Shown one piece after another: positions 7,415-16,492 of a stretch of DNA of 64,000 nt (position 1 is its first letter; every line of letters begins with the position of its first letter). The notes under the pieces were generated by a model. It did no database searches, was not told the DNA's origin, and saw only the letters and a program-made list of their open reading frames with translations. The position numbers and the translations under genes were made by a program. The stretch spans positions 1 to 64,000 of the forward strand of contig JAKIUU010000006.1 in the NCBI GenBank assembly GCA_021647405.1, read 5' to 3'. Origin of the DNA: Flavobacteriaceae bacterium. GTDB lineage: Bacteria > Bacteroidota > Bacteroidia > Flavobacteriales > Flavobacteriaceae.

Positions 7415-7436
7415 CGGGGTATTGACCTATACCCCG
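7415..7436. repeat. Hairpin 2 of the ftsZ-yqeY spacer
   Basis: CGGGGTAT / ATACCCCG, an 8-bp perfect stem with a 6-nt loop. There is no T-run, so it is not an obvious terminator; it resembles the short G+C-rich palindromes in other spacers of this window. Confidence 0.55.
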
Positions 7437-7461
7437 CCAAAAAGCAGGATTAGTTCAACTT

Positions 7462-7503
7462 ACTATTTTGAATGCGCTGCTTATCACAGCTTTTCAAAAT
7501 AGT
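7462..7503 (-). terminator. Long hairpin after ftsZ (likely transcript end of the division cluster)
   Basis: ACTATTTTGAA / TTCAAAATAGT, an 11-bp perfect outer stem, with an inner GCTG/CAGC stem, 35 bp past the ftsZ stop. No strong T-run follows on the minus strand, so it may be an RNA 3'-end stabiliser rather than a classical terminator. Confidence 0.45.
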
Positions 7504-7537
7504 GTTTCACTAATAAAATAATATCAATGGTATTTAT

Positions 7538-9421
7538 TTAATCTACATTGTCATGTAAAAATGAATTGTTTGATCGCAATTGAATGTCATCATTGTCATC
7601 TAAATCCAATGTTGTTCGTGAGGTGTTTGTCTCAGATGAAGGTTCATTTTTATCCAAATCAACCCCCATACGTTTATAAGCGGGTTCTTTTTCTATTTCG
7701 TCAATATTGCTATTGAGTCTGCTTTTAAATTTAAAGTTAAAATCTACCATCTTCCTTTTACGGTCTTCTGTTCTTTTCTTAAGTTCAGAAATTGTAAGGT
7801 CTAGAGGAGAGATATTTATATTTTCTTCTTCTTGGGCTTCAATTTCATCAATATTAACATCTTGTTTGAGTTGTAAATTTAACTCCTCAGACTCTAATCG
7901 TGGCTCTGCACAGTCTAAGGTTTTCTCTATCTCTAAATAATCTTCTAAACTATAGGTTATCTGCTCTGTTTTGAATGTGGGTTCGGGCTTAATTTCTGTG
8001 GCGTCAATGACTTCCATTTCATTAATTTCATCGGTAGAATAAGAATTTTCTGCCTCTTCAACCATATTTTGAGGTTCACTTTCTTGCAAGGGAAAATCAA
8101 AAGAAAGGACTTCTTCTCCTTTTACTTCAATTTCATCAATAGAGGTATCTTCTTTTTTTACAAGCGATTTGATAACAAAATCCTCCACATTTTCTGTTAA
8201 AACTGTATCATAAACAACATCAATATCTGCAATCTTTTCAGTGTTTCCGTTAGTAGCTAATTCATCTGTATCGGCAATATCGTCTACGCTTAAATCTGCA
8301 TCAAACAAAGTGTGCTTAATAATGGTTTCTTCAGGCTCGTCAATTTCTAATTTTGGTGTTAAATCTAGCACAACTTCTTGTTCGTCTTCTAGTGTATGGA
8401 CAATCTTTTTAGCTTCAGTATTAATAATTTCGTGTTGTTGTTCTTTATTAAATCCTGTTGCTATAATGGTTACTGATATTGCCTCGCCGAGCGATTCATC
8501 ATCACCAACACCCATAATAATATCGACATTTGTTTTGGCTTCAGTTTGAATATAGTCGTTTATTTCGCCAATCTCATCAATTGTAATTTCGATTGAACCC
8601 GAAACAATTAGTAAGAGTACATTCTTGGCACCTGTTATTTTATTGTCATTAAGTAATGGTGAATCTAAGGCTTTGGTTATGGCCTCTTGTGCTCTGTTTT
8701 CTCCTGATGCTTCAGCGGCACCCATAATGGCTGTGCCGCTATTTGACAATACTGTTTTGGCATCACGTAAATCAATATTTTGCGTGTAGTGATGTGTAAT
8801 AACTTCGGCAATTCCTCTTGCAGCGGTAGATAAAACTTCGTCGGCTTTAGAAAACCCTGCTTTAAAACCAAGATTGCCATAAACTTCTCGCAACTTATTA
8901 TTGTTTATAATAATTATTGAATCAACATATTGACGTAACTCTTCAACCCCTTTTCTTGCCTGTTCATTTCTGGTTTTCCCTTCAAAAACAAAGGGAATTG
9001 TAACAATACCAACTGTAAGTAAATTTAGTTCTTTGGCCAGTTTGGCAATTACAGGCGCCGCACCTGTTCCGGTTCCACCACCCATACCAACTGTTATAAA
9101 AACCATTTTAGCTTTCGAATCTAACATCGTTTTTATTTCATTAATGTTTTCTAACGCAGATTGTTCACCAATTTCAGGATTTGCACCCGCACCAAGACCT
9201 TCGGTTAAAGAAACACCCAATTGAATTTTATTAGGAACTGGGCTATTATTTAGCGCTTGTGCATCTGTATTACAAACAATAAAGTCAACACCACTAATGC
9301 CTTTTTTATACATTTGGTTTACGGCATTGCTTCCGCCACCACCAACACCTATTACTTTAATAACGTTAGATTGATGCTTTGGTAAATCGAATGCAATGTT
9401 GTCAAATTCTTGAGTACTCAT
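7538..9421 (-). CDS. ftsZ: Cell division protein FtsZ, long-tailed
   Basis: 627 residues; tubulin-like GTPase that forms the division ring. The GTP-binding loops are intact: GVGGGGSN at about 25-32 and the tubulin signature GGGTGTGAAP at about 114-123; the conserved core runs to about 325. The remaining 300 residues form a very acidic, low-complexity linker, far longer than in E. coli (383 residues in total). Within it the hexapeptide IDEIE recurs in three settings (SIDEIEVK, NIDEIEAQ, NIDEIEKE). The C-terminus ends SFLHDNVD, without the usual FtsZ tail peptide (D-I-P-x-F-L type). Last gene of the division cluster, 27 bp after ftsA. Confidence 0.97.
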   Translation of the reverse strand: MSTQEFDNIAFDLPKHQSNVIKVIGVGGGGSNAVNQMYKKGISGVDFIVCNTDAQALNNSPVPNKIQLGVSLTEGLGAGANPEIGEQSALENINEIKTMLDSKAKMVFITVGMGGGTGTGAAPVIAKLAKELNLLTVGIVTIPFVFEGKTRNEQARKGVEELRQYVDSIIIINNNKLREVYGNLGFKAGFSKADEVLSTAARGIAEVITHHYTQNIDLRDAKTVLSNSGTAIMGAAEASGENRAQEAITKALDSPLLNDNKITGAKNVLLLIVSGSIEITIDEIGEINDYIQTEAKTNVDIIMGVGDDESLGEAISVTIIATGFNKEQQHEIINTEAKKIVHTLEDEQEVVLDLTPKLEIDEPEETIIKHTLFDADLSVDDIADTDELATNGNTEKIADIDVVYDTVLTENVEDFVIKSLVKKEDTSIDEIEVKGEEVLSFDFPLQESEPQNMVEEAENSYSTDEINEMEVIDATEIKPEPTFKTEQITYSLEDYLEIEKTLDCAEPRLESEELNLQLKQDVNIDEIEAQEEENINISPLDLTISELKKRTEDRKRKMVDFNFKFKSRLNSNIDEIEKEPAYKRMGVDLDKNEPSSETNTSRTTLDLDDNDDIQLRSNNSFLHDNVD

Positions 9422-9448
9422 ATTTTTGTTATTTAGTTGGTTGGTATA

Positions 9449-10735
9449 TTATTCTGCGTTATCTAAAAATTCTCTGAATTTATCTGCCCATTTATCAAAA
9501 ATGGATTTTTTCTCTTCAACAATTTCTTCTGTTGGGGTTTCCTCATCTCCACCTTCTTCTGCAACTTGTTTATTCGGTTGTTTTAGTCCGTTCATCAATA
9601 AACCCACAGCTGTTGCAAAAGCGGGACTTGACAGTTCTTCTTTTGAATCGCTTGCCAGATTTTCGTTTGGAAAACCTATTCTAGTATCCATCCCTGTAAT
9701 AAATTCTACAAGTTGTTTTATATGTTTTAATTGGGCGCCTCCGCCTGTTATAACAATACCGGCAATGAGTTTTTTCTTTGGCTCTTCATGTCCGTAATTT
9801 TTGATTTCTTGATAGACTTGTTCAACAATTTCAACAACTCTGGCATGAATGATTTTCGATAAATTTTTAAGTGTAATTTCTTTTGGGTCACGCCCTCGTA
9901 ACCCAGGAATAGACACTATTTCATTGTCTTTATTTTCTCCTGGCCATGCCGATCCAAACTTAGTTTTAAGTAATTCGGCTTGTTTTTCTATGATAGAACA
10001 GCCTTCTTTAATATCTTCTGTAATAACATTTCCACCAAAAGGAATAACCGATGTATGTCTGATAATACCGTCTTTAAAAATAGCCAAATCGGTTGTACCC
10101 CCCCCTATATCTATTAAAGCAACACCCGCTTCTTTCTCTTCGCTATTTAAAACAGCACTCGCAGAAGCTAAGGGTTCTAAAGTAATATTTGCCAGTTTTA
10201 ATCCGGCGCTGGTAATACATCTGCCTATATTTCTGATGGAAGAAACTTGTCCCACAACCACATGAAAATTGGCTTCTACACGGCCGCCATACATGCCAAT
10301 AGGTTCTTTTACTTCGGCTTGACCGTCAACTTTAAAATCTTGAGGAAGCACATGAATAATTTCTTCGCCAGGCAACATCACTAATTTATACACCTGATTA
10401 ACCAATTTGTCTATATCGGCTTCATCTATCACTTCTTCGGCATTGGGTCTTGTAATATAATCGCTGTGTTGTAAACTGCGGATGTGTTGGCCCGCAATAC
10501 CAACCACAACATCGTTAACCTTAATACCAGACACCTCTTCGGCTTCTTCAACAGCTTGCTGAATAGATTGTATGGTTTGGGTAATATTATTGACAACGCC
10601 TCTATGAACACCCAAACTTTTTGCTTTACCGATGCCTAAAATTTCTATTTTGTCATAGTCGTTTTTACGGCCAATCATGGCCACAATTTTTGTTGTCCCT
10701 ATATCCAATCCAACGGCAATGTTATTTTGTTCCAT
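9449..10735 (-). CDS. ftsA: Cell division protein FtsA
   Basis: 428 residues; actin-like ATPase that tethers FtsZ to the membrane. The phosphate-1 motif is GLDIGTTKIVAMIG at about 9-22, the phosphate-2 motif DIGGGTTDLAIF near 204-215, and the adenosine motif ITGGGAQLKHI near 333-343. The C-terminus is a short amphipathic helix (IFDKWADKFREFL) fit for membrane anchoring, joined by an acidic linker. It lies between ftsQ (8 bp upstream) and ftsZ in the usual order. Confidence 0.97.
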   Translation of the reverse strand: MEQNNIAVGLDIGTTKIVAMIGRKNDYDKIEILGIGKAKSLGVHRGVVNNITQTIQSIQQAVEEAEEVSGIKVNDVVVGIAGQHIRSLQHSDYITRPNAEEVIDEADIDKLVNQVYKLVMLPGEEIIHVLPQDFKVDGQAEVKEPIGMYGGRVEANFHVVVGQVSSIRNIGRCITSAGLKLANITLEPLASASAVLNSEEKEAGVALIDIGGGTTDLAIFKDGIIRHTSVIPFGGNVITEDIKEGCSIIEKQAELLKTKFGSAWPGENKDNEIVSIPGLRGRDPKEITLKNLSKIIHARVVEIVEQVYQEIKNYGHEEPKKKLIAGIVITGGGAQLKHIKQLVEFITGMDTRIGFPNENLASDSKEELSSPAFATAVGLLMNGLKQPNKQVAEEGGDEETPTEEIVEEKKSIFDKWADKFREFLDNAE

Positions 10736-10743
10736 AATGTGCT

Positions 10744-11463
10744 TTATTTTGTACAGACTACCTGATTGCTGTATTTTAAATTTATTTTTTTATATCTGTT
10801 AACCGATTTATTCTGAATGGCATTTAAATAATAGGCCTTTAAATTATTTAATTTGCCTTGTAAATTTTCTAAATGCCCAAATAAAACCAAAGCATTACCT
10901 AGCCTTGTACTTAATTCGAATTCGTTATTTTCATTTTTATTTATACCGATAATTTGCTTCTTAAAAAAAGCATCGGTGTGAATGAATAATAGCAATTTGT
11001 AAACAGAATCTAAAGCCTCTTCATTTGTGATTCCCGAAACCAATGGCACATTTGCCGAATAATTTTTTGACAAAGGCATTTTACCTCCTTTAGAATCAAT
11101 GTAAAACACCTCTTTATTTCCCATTACCCTAGCCAATGGTGTTTTTTGTTTGATTATTACGCCTAAATCTCCTTTTATGTTTCGAAATACTTCAGCATTT
11201 TCTACCAAAGCATTGGCACGTAAAGTCGCCTCTAAATCATTCAAAAATAAAGCTTCTTTTGACTGTGTTTTAAGGCTTGTTAATTTTTGTTTCAACATTT
11301 TATTAACCGTGTTTTTAGTCAAAAATAAATGGGAATCATTTTCTATTTTAATGCTAATATTCTTTATCCTATTTTGGGCATTTCTGTTGGCCGAAAACCC
11401 ATATAAAAACACAACCAATCCACTTACAAAAAGGACTTTTATTATTTTAATAAATCGTTTCAT
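10744..11463 (-). CDS. ftsQ: Cell division protein FtsQ/DivIB-like
   Basis: 239 residues. One N-terminal membrane segment (IIKVLFVSGLVVFLYGF, about 7-23) precedes an extracytoplasmic part with the FtsQ-type pattern of a POTRA-like start and the region KQKTPLARVMG...YIDSKGGKMPL that is conserved in FtsQ proteins. FtsQ bridges early and late divisome proteins in the periplasm. Sequence similarity across this family is low; assignment rests on motif, topology and its exact place between murC (6 bp) and ftsA. Confidence 0.88.
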   Translation of the reverse strand: MKRFIKIIKVLFVSGLVVFLYGFSANRNAQNRIKNISIKIENDSHLFLTKNTVNKMLKQKLTSLKTQSKEALFLNDLEATLRANALVENAEVFRNIKGDLGVIIKQKTPLARVMGNKEVFYIDSKGGKMPLSKNYSANVPLVSGITNEEALDSVYKLLLFIHTDAFFKKQIIGINKNENNEFELSTRLGNALVLFGHLENLQGKLNNLKAYYLNAIQNKSVNRYKKINLKYSNQVVCTK

Positions 11464-11469
11464 TCGTTA

Positions 11470-12870
11470 TTATTGTATTTTATTTTTCAATGTTTCTACC
11501 ACATCTTCTACAAGAGTTCCTATGTCTCCAGCGCCTATAAATAATACTATTTTAGCTTTTGATACATTTAACTCCTGTATTATTTCACCTTTAGTAACAC
11601 ATCTATAATTTGCCTTTTCTTTGGTTTTAATAAGCCTTATTTTTTCTAATAAAGTTGCACTTGTAATTCCTAAAATTGGTTTTTCTCTTGCCGGATAAAT
11701 ATCTAGCAATAACAAGTTGTCAAATTGCGATAAACTCGCTGCAAAATCGGCTAAAAAATCACGTGTTCTGCTAAAAAGATGGGGCTGAAAAACAGCTAAA
11801 ATTTCTTCGTTGGGATACAAACGCTTTAGCGTTTTATACACCGCATTTATTTCGGTTGGATGGTGGGCATAATCGTCAATTACAACCAAGTTATCTGTTT
11901 TTATTTTAAAACTAAAACGTCTTTTAATACCCCTAAAACTCTTTAGAGATTTTGCTATATTTTGCAAAGAAACACCATAGGTATTGGCCATGGTTAAAGC
12001 GGCTAAAGCATTTAACACATTGTGTTCTCCAGGCATTGAAAGTGCGATGTTTTTATAACTCGCACATGGCGTTACAACATCAAACAGATAGCTGCCTTTT
12101 TCAATTCTTATATTATTAGCTGAAAAATCGGCGTCGGCATTTAAAGCAAAAGTCTTTCCTTTAATATTTAAACCTTTTTTTACAAAAAGACTGTCAGTCA
12201 CCAAATTGGCAAAATCATTAAAAGAATTTTCGAGTTCACGCTTGTTGCCATAAATATCTAAATGATCTGCATCTGTAGAGGTTATACAGGCAATATTAGG
12301 CTTTAATTTTAAAAAGGATTTATCAAACTCATCGGCTTCAACCACACTAATATTGGTATTTCCTTCGATTAGATTAGAATTATAATTCTCTGAAATACCT
12401 CCTAAAAAAGAAGTAGCCTCAATGCCGTTGTCTTTTAAAATGTGGCCCAACATTGTAGAAGTTGTTGTTTTTCCGTGGGTACCAGCCACCGCAAAACAAA
12501 AACTATTTTTAGAAATTTCGCCTAAAATATCAGCGCGCTTAAAGAGCTCAAATCCCAAATTCTTAAGATGATTTAAAATAGTGTTATCATTAGAAATGGC
12601 GGGGGTGTAAACCACAAGGGTTCTATCTAAATTAAGGAAGCCATTTGGAATGCTATCAATATTATCTACATCGGTAATTTGAGCTCCACGCGCTGTGAGA
12701 GATTGTGTTATTTTTGAAAGTGTTTTATCATAGCCTGCCACACCAAAGCCAAGATTTAAATAGTGCTTTGCCAAAGCGCTCATACCTATACCTCCTATAC
12801 CAACAAAGTATATTTGGTTACAGGTTTGTAACTTGTTTTTAAGGTTTGGTATGTTAACTTTTACATGCAT
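11470..12870 (-). CDS. murC: UDP-N-acetylmuramate--L-alanine ligase MurC
   Basis: 466 residues, normal for MurC. The N-terminal nucleotide-binding fold carries VGIGGIGMSALA (about 23-34), the ATP loop is GTHGKTTTS (130-138), the central motif VVEADEFDKSF holds catalytic acids, and DDYAHHPTEI marks the C-terminal domain, as typical of MurC. It adds L-alanine to UDP-MurNAc in the cytoplasm. The murG stop and murC start share one base, so translation is probably coupled. Confidence 0.97.
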   Translation of the reverse strand: MHVKVNIPNLKNKLQTCNQIYFVGIGGIGMSALAKHYLNLGFGVAGYDKTLSKITQSLTARGAQITDVDNIDSIPNGFLNLDRTLVVYTPAISNDNTILNHLKNLGFELFKRADILGEISKNSFCFAVAGTHGKTTTSTMLGHILKDNGIEATSFLGGISENYNSNLIEGNTNISVVEADEFDKSFLKLKPNIACITSTDADHLDIYGNKRELENSFNDFANLVTDSLFVKKGLNIKGKTFALNADADFSANNIRIEKGSYLFDVVTPCASYKNIALSMPGEHNVLNALAALTMANTYGVSLQNIAKSLKSFRGIKRRFSFKIKTDNLVVIDDYAHHPTEINAVYKTLKRLYPNEEILAVFQPHLFSRTRDFLADFAASLSQFDNLLLLDIYPAREKPILGITSATLLEKIRLIKTKEKANYRCVTKGEIIQELNVSKAKIVLFIGAGDIGTLVEDVVETLKNKIQ

Positions 12871-13964
12871 TAACTGGCTAGTAACAATTTAACTGTTTCT
12901 ACTATTTGTTTGGTGGCATTTGGCAAAGCCAATTTTTTAATATTTGTACTGAGTTCTTGTTGTTTGTTTTTATCGTCAAATAAATTTTTAAAAGCCTCAT
13001 CAAAATCACCAAGCCTACTTTCTTTAATTAAAATAGCGGCCTTTTTATCGACTAAAAATTGGGCGTTTTTTGTTTGATGGTCTTCCGCCACGTTTGGTGA
13101 GGGAATAAAAATGACAGGCTTTCCTACGATACACAATTCGGAAATTGTTCCTGCGCCTGCGCGACTTATAATGATATCTGCTGCTGCGTAAGCTAAATCC
13201 ATACGTTTGATAAATTTATGCGATTGAACTCCTTTAATTTCAAAGTAATTGTGGTATTGTTTTTTATACGATTTTCCTGTTTGCCAAATTATTTGAATAT
13301 TGTGATTTGTAAAAAAATCTATACGTGCATCAATCAACTTATTTATGGCTTGCGCACCCAAGCTACCTCCCATAACCAACAATGTGGTCTTGCTTTTATC
13401 TAATTTAAAAAATGTTTGTGACTCTTGGCGTTTGGTACTTGTTTCTAAAATATCTTGACGCACAGGATTTCCTGTTTTTATAATTTTGTTTTCTGGAAAA
13501 TATTTTTCCAATCCGTCATAAGCCACACAAATTTTGGAAACCTGTTTACCTAAAATTTTATTTGTAATTCCAGGAAACGAATTTTGTTCTTGAATGAGCG
13601 TTGGAATATTTTTTCGGGTGGCCATTTGTAATGTGGGCCCACTTGCAAATCCGCCTGTGCCAATAACCACATCTGGTTTAAACTTTTTAATTATCAATTG
13701 GGCATTTAACAAACTACTCATAAGTTTAAATGGGAAAAGAAAATTTTTAAATGTTAGTTTTCTTTGAATACCAGAAATCCAAAGGCCTTTTATAGCATAA
13801 CCTGCTTCGGGAACTTTAGTCATTTCCATTCTATCACTGGCGCCTACAAATAGAAAATTGGCTTTTGGATATTTTATTTTCAATTCATTAGCAATAGCAA
13901 TAGCCGGATAAATATGTCCGCCTGTGCCACCACCACTTAATAATATGTTAACCGATTGCTTCAT
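12870..13964 (-). CDS. murG: UDP-GlcNAc transferase MurG
   Basis: 364 residues; a GT-B glycosyltransferase that adds GlcNAc to lipid I to make lipid II on the inner face of the membrane. The diagnostic loop GGGTGGHIYPAIAIA is at about 11-25, a second glycine loop (VMGGSLGAQAIN) opens the C-terminal domain, and the UDP-binding region is SRAGAGTISELC. The start overlaps the end of ftsW by 17 nt. Confidence 0.97.
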   Translation of the reverse strand: MKQSVNILLSGGGTGGHIYPAIAIANELKIKYPKANFLFVGASDRMEMTKVPEAGYAIKGLWISGIQRKLTFKNFLFPFKLMSSLLNAQLIIKKFKPDVVIGTGGFASGPTLQMATRKNIPTLIQEQNSFPGITNKILGKQVSKICVAYDGLEKYFPENKIIKTGNPVRQDILETSTKRQESQTFFKLDKSKTTLLVMGGSLGAQAINKLIDARIDFFTNHNIQIIWQTGKSYKKQYHNYFEIKGVQSHKFIKRMDLAYAAADIIISRAGAGTISELCIVGKPVIFIPSPNVAEDHQTKNAQFLVDKKAAILIKESRLGDFDEAFKNLFDDKNKQQELSTNIKKLALPNATKQIVETVKLLLAS

Positions 13965-15144
13965 GTAAAATATCTAATGGGTTTTCATTTTGATTGTTAT
14001 CAATTTGTTTTATTTCTTTTTGACTGCTTACGCTTAGAATGATACCTATAGAAAAACACGTCATCCAAATGGAGGTACCTCCTGTACTTAATAATGGCAA
14101 TGGTTGCCCCGTTACCGGAAATAATCCCACGGCTACGGCTATATTTGTAAATGCTTGAAAAACAATAGGAAACCCAACACCTATAGCCAGTAAACTTCCA
14201 AAAACACTCTCCGATTTATTGGCTACAATGACGATTCTAAACAGTAATGCCAAGTACAAAATAACCACAGTAACACCGCCAATTAATCCAAACTCCTCTA
14301 CAATAATGGCGTATATAAAATCGGAAGACGATTGTGGTAAAAAGTTTTTCTGTACACTTTTTCCGGGTCCTTTGCCATAAATTTTACCAGAGGCAATGGC
14401 AATTTTGGCTTTTTCGGCTTGGTAATTTGCCTGTTTATCAGACTTATTAGAAAAATTCTCAATGCGACTTATCCATGTATCAACCCTATTGGGCATCAGC
14501 GTAGGGAAAGCTTTAGCGGTGGTAATAAATAAAGTGAGTGAAATAATTCCAGCACCAATTATAGCAACTAGATATCTCAAAGGATAACCTCCTAAAAATA
14601 CAAGTACCAGCACCATTAAAAACAATATGGCTGCGGTAGATAAATTAGCAGGTAAAATCAACACAATAATTAATGCAACAGGTATCCATAACTGCATTAG
14701 GCTTTCTTTGAAAATAATTACTTTTTCTTTGTTTTTTGCTAAATATCTCGAGACGTACATCATCAAAACAACCCCAGCCAATGTTGACGTTTGAAAACCT
14801 ACCCCTATAAAGGGAATACGTATCCATCTGCTGGCATTTGACCCGCCAATATTAGCTCCTTGCATCAAAGTAAATATCAATAATATAATTACAACTGGAA
14901 ATAACAATACAGATGTGGCACTAAAGTATTTATACGGAATTTTATGGACGGTATATATGATTATAAAACCTATAAATAGCAGTATGGCATGTTTGAAAAA
15001 ATACCCTGAAGTTGTTCCTTTATCAACCACATATACCAAGTTACTACTGGCACTGTACATGGGTAAAAAAGAAAAGATAGCCAGAAAAGCAATAACTGCC
15101 CAAATAGCTTTATCTCCTTCAATATTTTCAAAAAGTGTTTTCAC
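13948..15144 (-). CDS. ftsW: Peptidoglycan polymerase FtsW (SEDS family)
   Basis: 398 residues, about ten membrane segments. SEDS landmarks include GGSNASRWIRIPFIGVGFQ in the central part, the loop with KIYGKGPGKSVQKNFLPQ followed by SDFIYAIIVEEFG, and the last helices with TGQPLPLLSTGGTS. FtsW polymerises glycan strands at the septum together with FtsI, which is in the same cluster. Lies between murD (9-bp gap) and murG (17-nt overlap). RodA is the alternative, but the cluster position favours FtsW. Confidence 0.95.
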   Translation of the reverse strand: MKTLFENIEGDKAIWAVIAFLAIFSFLPMYSASSNLVYVVDKGTTSGYFFKHAILLFIGFIIIYTVHKIPYKYFSATSVLLFPVVIILLIFTLMQGANIGGSNASRWIRIPFIGVGFQTSTLAGVVLMMYVSRYLAKNKEKVIIFKESLMQLWIPVALIIVLILPANLSTAAILFLMVLVLVFLGGYPLRYLVAIIGAGIISLTLFITTAKAFPTLMPNRVDTWISRIENFSNKSDKQANYQAEKAKIAIASGKIYGKGPGKSVQKNFLPQSSSDFIYAIIVEEFGLIGGVTVVILYLALLFRIVIVANKSESVFGSLLAIGVGFPIVFQAFTNIAVAVGLFPVTGQPLPLLSTGGTSIWMTCFSIGIILSVSSQKEIKQIDNNQNENPLDILHEAIG

Positions 15145-15153
15145 ATTAATGTG

Positions 15154-16491
15154 TTATAAATTTCTTACTGCATTTTTAAATTGACGCCCTCTGTCTTCAT
15201 AATTATCAAACAAATCAAAACTAGCGCAAGCCGGCGACAACAAAACAGTGTCATTATCTTCAGATAGTTTATGAGCTATTTTAACCGCTTCTTCCATACC
15301 TGCCGTTTCCATAATAAAATCAACCACGTTACTAAATGTTTCTAATATTTTTTTATTGTCAACACCCAAGCATATTATAGCTTTAACATGCTCTCTAACC
15401 ATTGGTAGTAAAGCAGTGTAGTCGTTTCCTTTATCTACACCACCTACTATCCAAATCGTGGGGTTATCCATGCACTCTAATGCGTAAAAAGTAGCGTTAA
15501 CATTTGTTGCTTTTGAGTCGTTAATATAATTTACGCCTTGTATTTTAAGCACCTGTTCTAACCGGTGTTCTGCACCTTCAAAATCTTCTAGGCTTTCGCG
15601 TATTGTCTCTTTTCTCACTTTCAACAATGTAGATGCCATAGCTGCTGCCATTGCATTTTTGGTATTGTGAATTCCTGCTAAAGCTAAAATTGATTTTTCC
15701 ATTTTATATTCTTCTTGTTTTATTTTTATTGCTATTTTGTTATTAATTAATTGCGCGCCATCAGCTCCCTTTTTTAATTTATTTAATCCTGTAAAAGGCA
15801 TTAATTGTGCTTTCGATTTCTTTATCTCTGATTTTAAATATGCATCATCTGCATCATAGATTAAATAATCAGTGTCTGTTTGGTTTTGTGTTATCTTCAA
15901 TTTCGAATCGATATAATTCTGCATTTTATAGTTGTATCTGTCTAAATGATCTTCAGAAATATTGGTTATAATGGCTACATCTGGTTTAAAATTAAAGATG
16001 TCATCCAACTGAAAACTACTTATCTCTAGCACGTAATAATCGCACTTATTTTTGGCTACTTGCAATGCAAAACTCTTACCAATATTGCCAGCCAACCCCA
16101 CATTTAATCCTGCTTTTTTTAATATATGATATGTTAACAGTGCTGTGGTTGTTTTGCCATTGCTTCCCGTAATGGCCACTAAAAAAGCATCGGTGTAAGT
16201 TGCTGCAAATTCAATTTCAGAAACTATTTTAACACCGTTCTTTCTCAAACTTTTAATAAGCGGTATGCTGTCTGGAATACCCGGACTCTTAACCACAATA
16301 TCAGCGTTAAGCAATTTTTCAGCGGTATGATTACCTTCTTCAAACTGTATTTTATTATGTAAAAGAACGTCCTTATATTTTTGAGCTATTGTGCCATTAT
16401 CTGAAACAAAAACATCAAATTTTTTTACTTTGCCCAATATGGCTGCACCAATACCACTTTCTCCTGCCCCAAGTACAACCAACCGACCCAT
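15154..16491 (-). CDS. murD: UDP-MurNAc-L-Ala--D-Glu ligase MurD
   Basis: 445 residues. Rossmann-like start RLVVLGAGESGIGAAIL, ATP loop ITGSNGKTTTA (about 108-118), catalytic region NISEDHLDRY, and the C-terminal NDSKATNVNAT and LLSPACASFDLFDNY motifs that are typical for MurD. It adds D-glutamate to the stem peptide. Separated from mraY by one base and followed by ftsW after 9 bp. Confidence 0.97.
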   Translation of the reverse strand: MGRLVVLGAGESGIGAAILGKVKKFDVFVSDNGTIAQKYKDVLLHNKIQFEEGNHTAEKLLNADIVVKSPGIPDSIPLIKSLRKNGVKIVSEIEFAATYTDAFLVAITGSNGKTTTALLTYHILKKAGLNVGLAGNIGKSFALQVAKNKCDYYVLEISSFQLDDIFNFKPDVAIITNISEDHLDRYNYKMQNYIDSKLKITQNQTDTDYLIYDADDAYLKSEIKKSKAQLMPFTGLNKLKKGADGAQLINNKIAIKIKQEEYKMEKSILALAGIHNTKNAMAAAMASTLLKVRKETIRESLEDFEGAEHRLEQVLKIQGVNYINDSKATNVNATFYALECMDNPTIWIVGGVDKGNDYTALLPMVREHVKAIICLGVDNKKILETFSNVVDFIMETAGMEEAVKIAHKLSEDNDTVLLSPACASFDLFDNYEDRGRQFKNAVRNL

Positions 16492-16492
16492 T

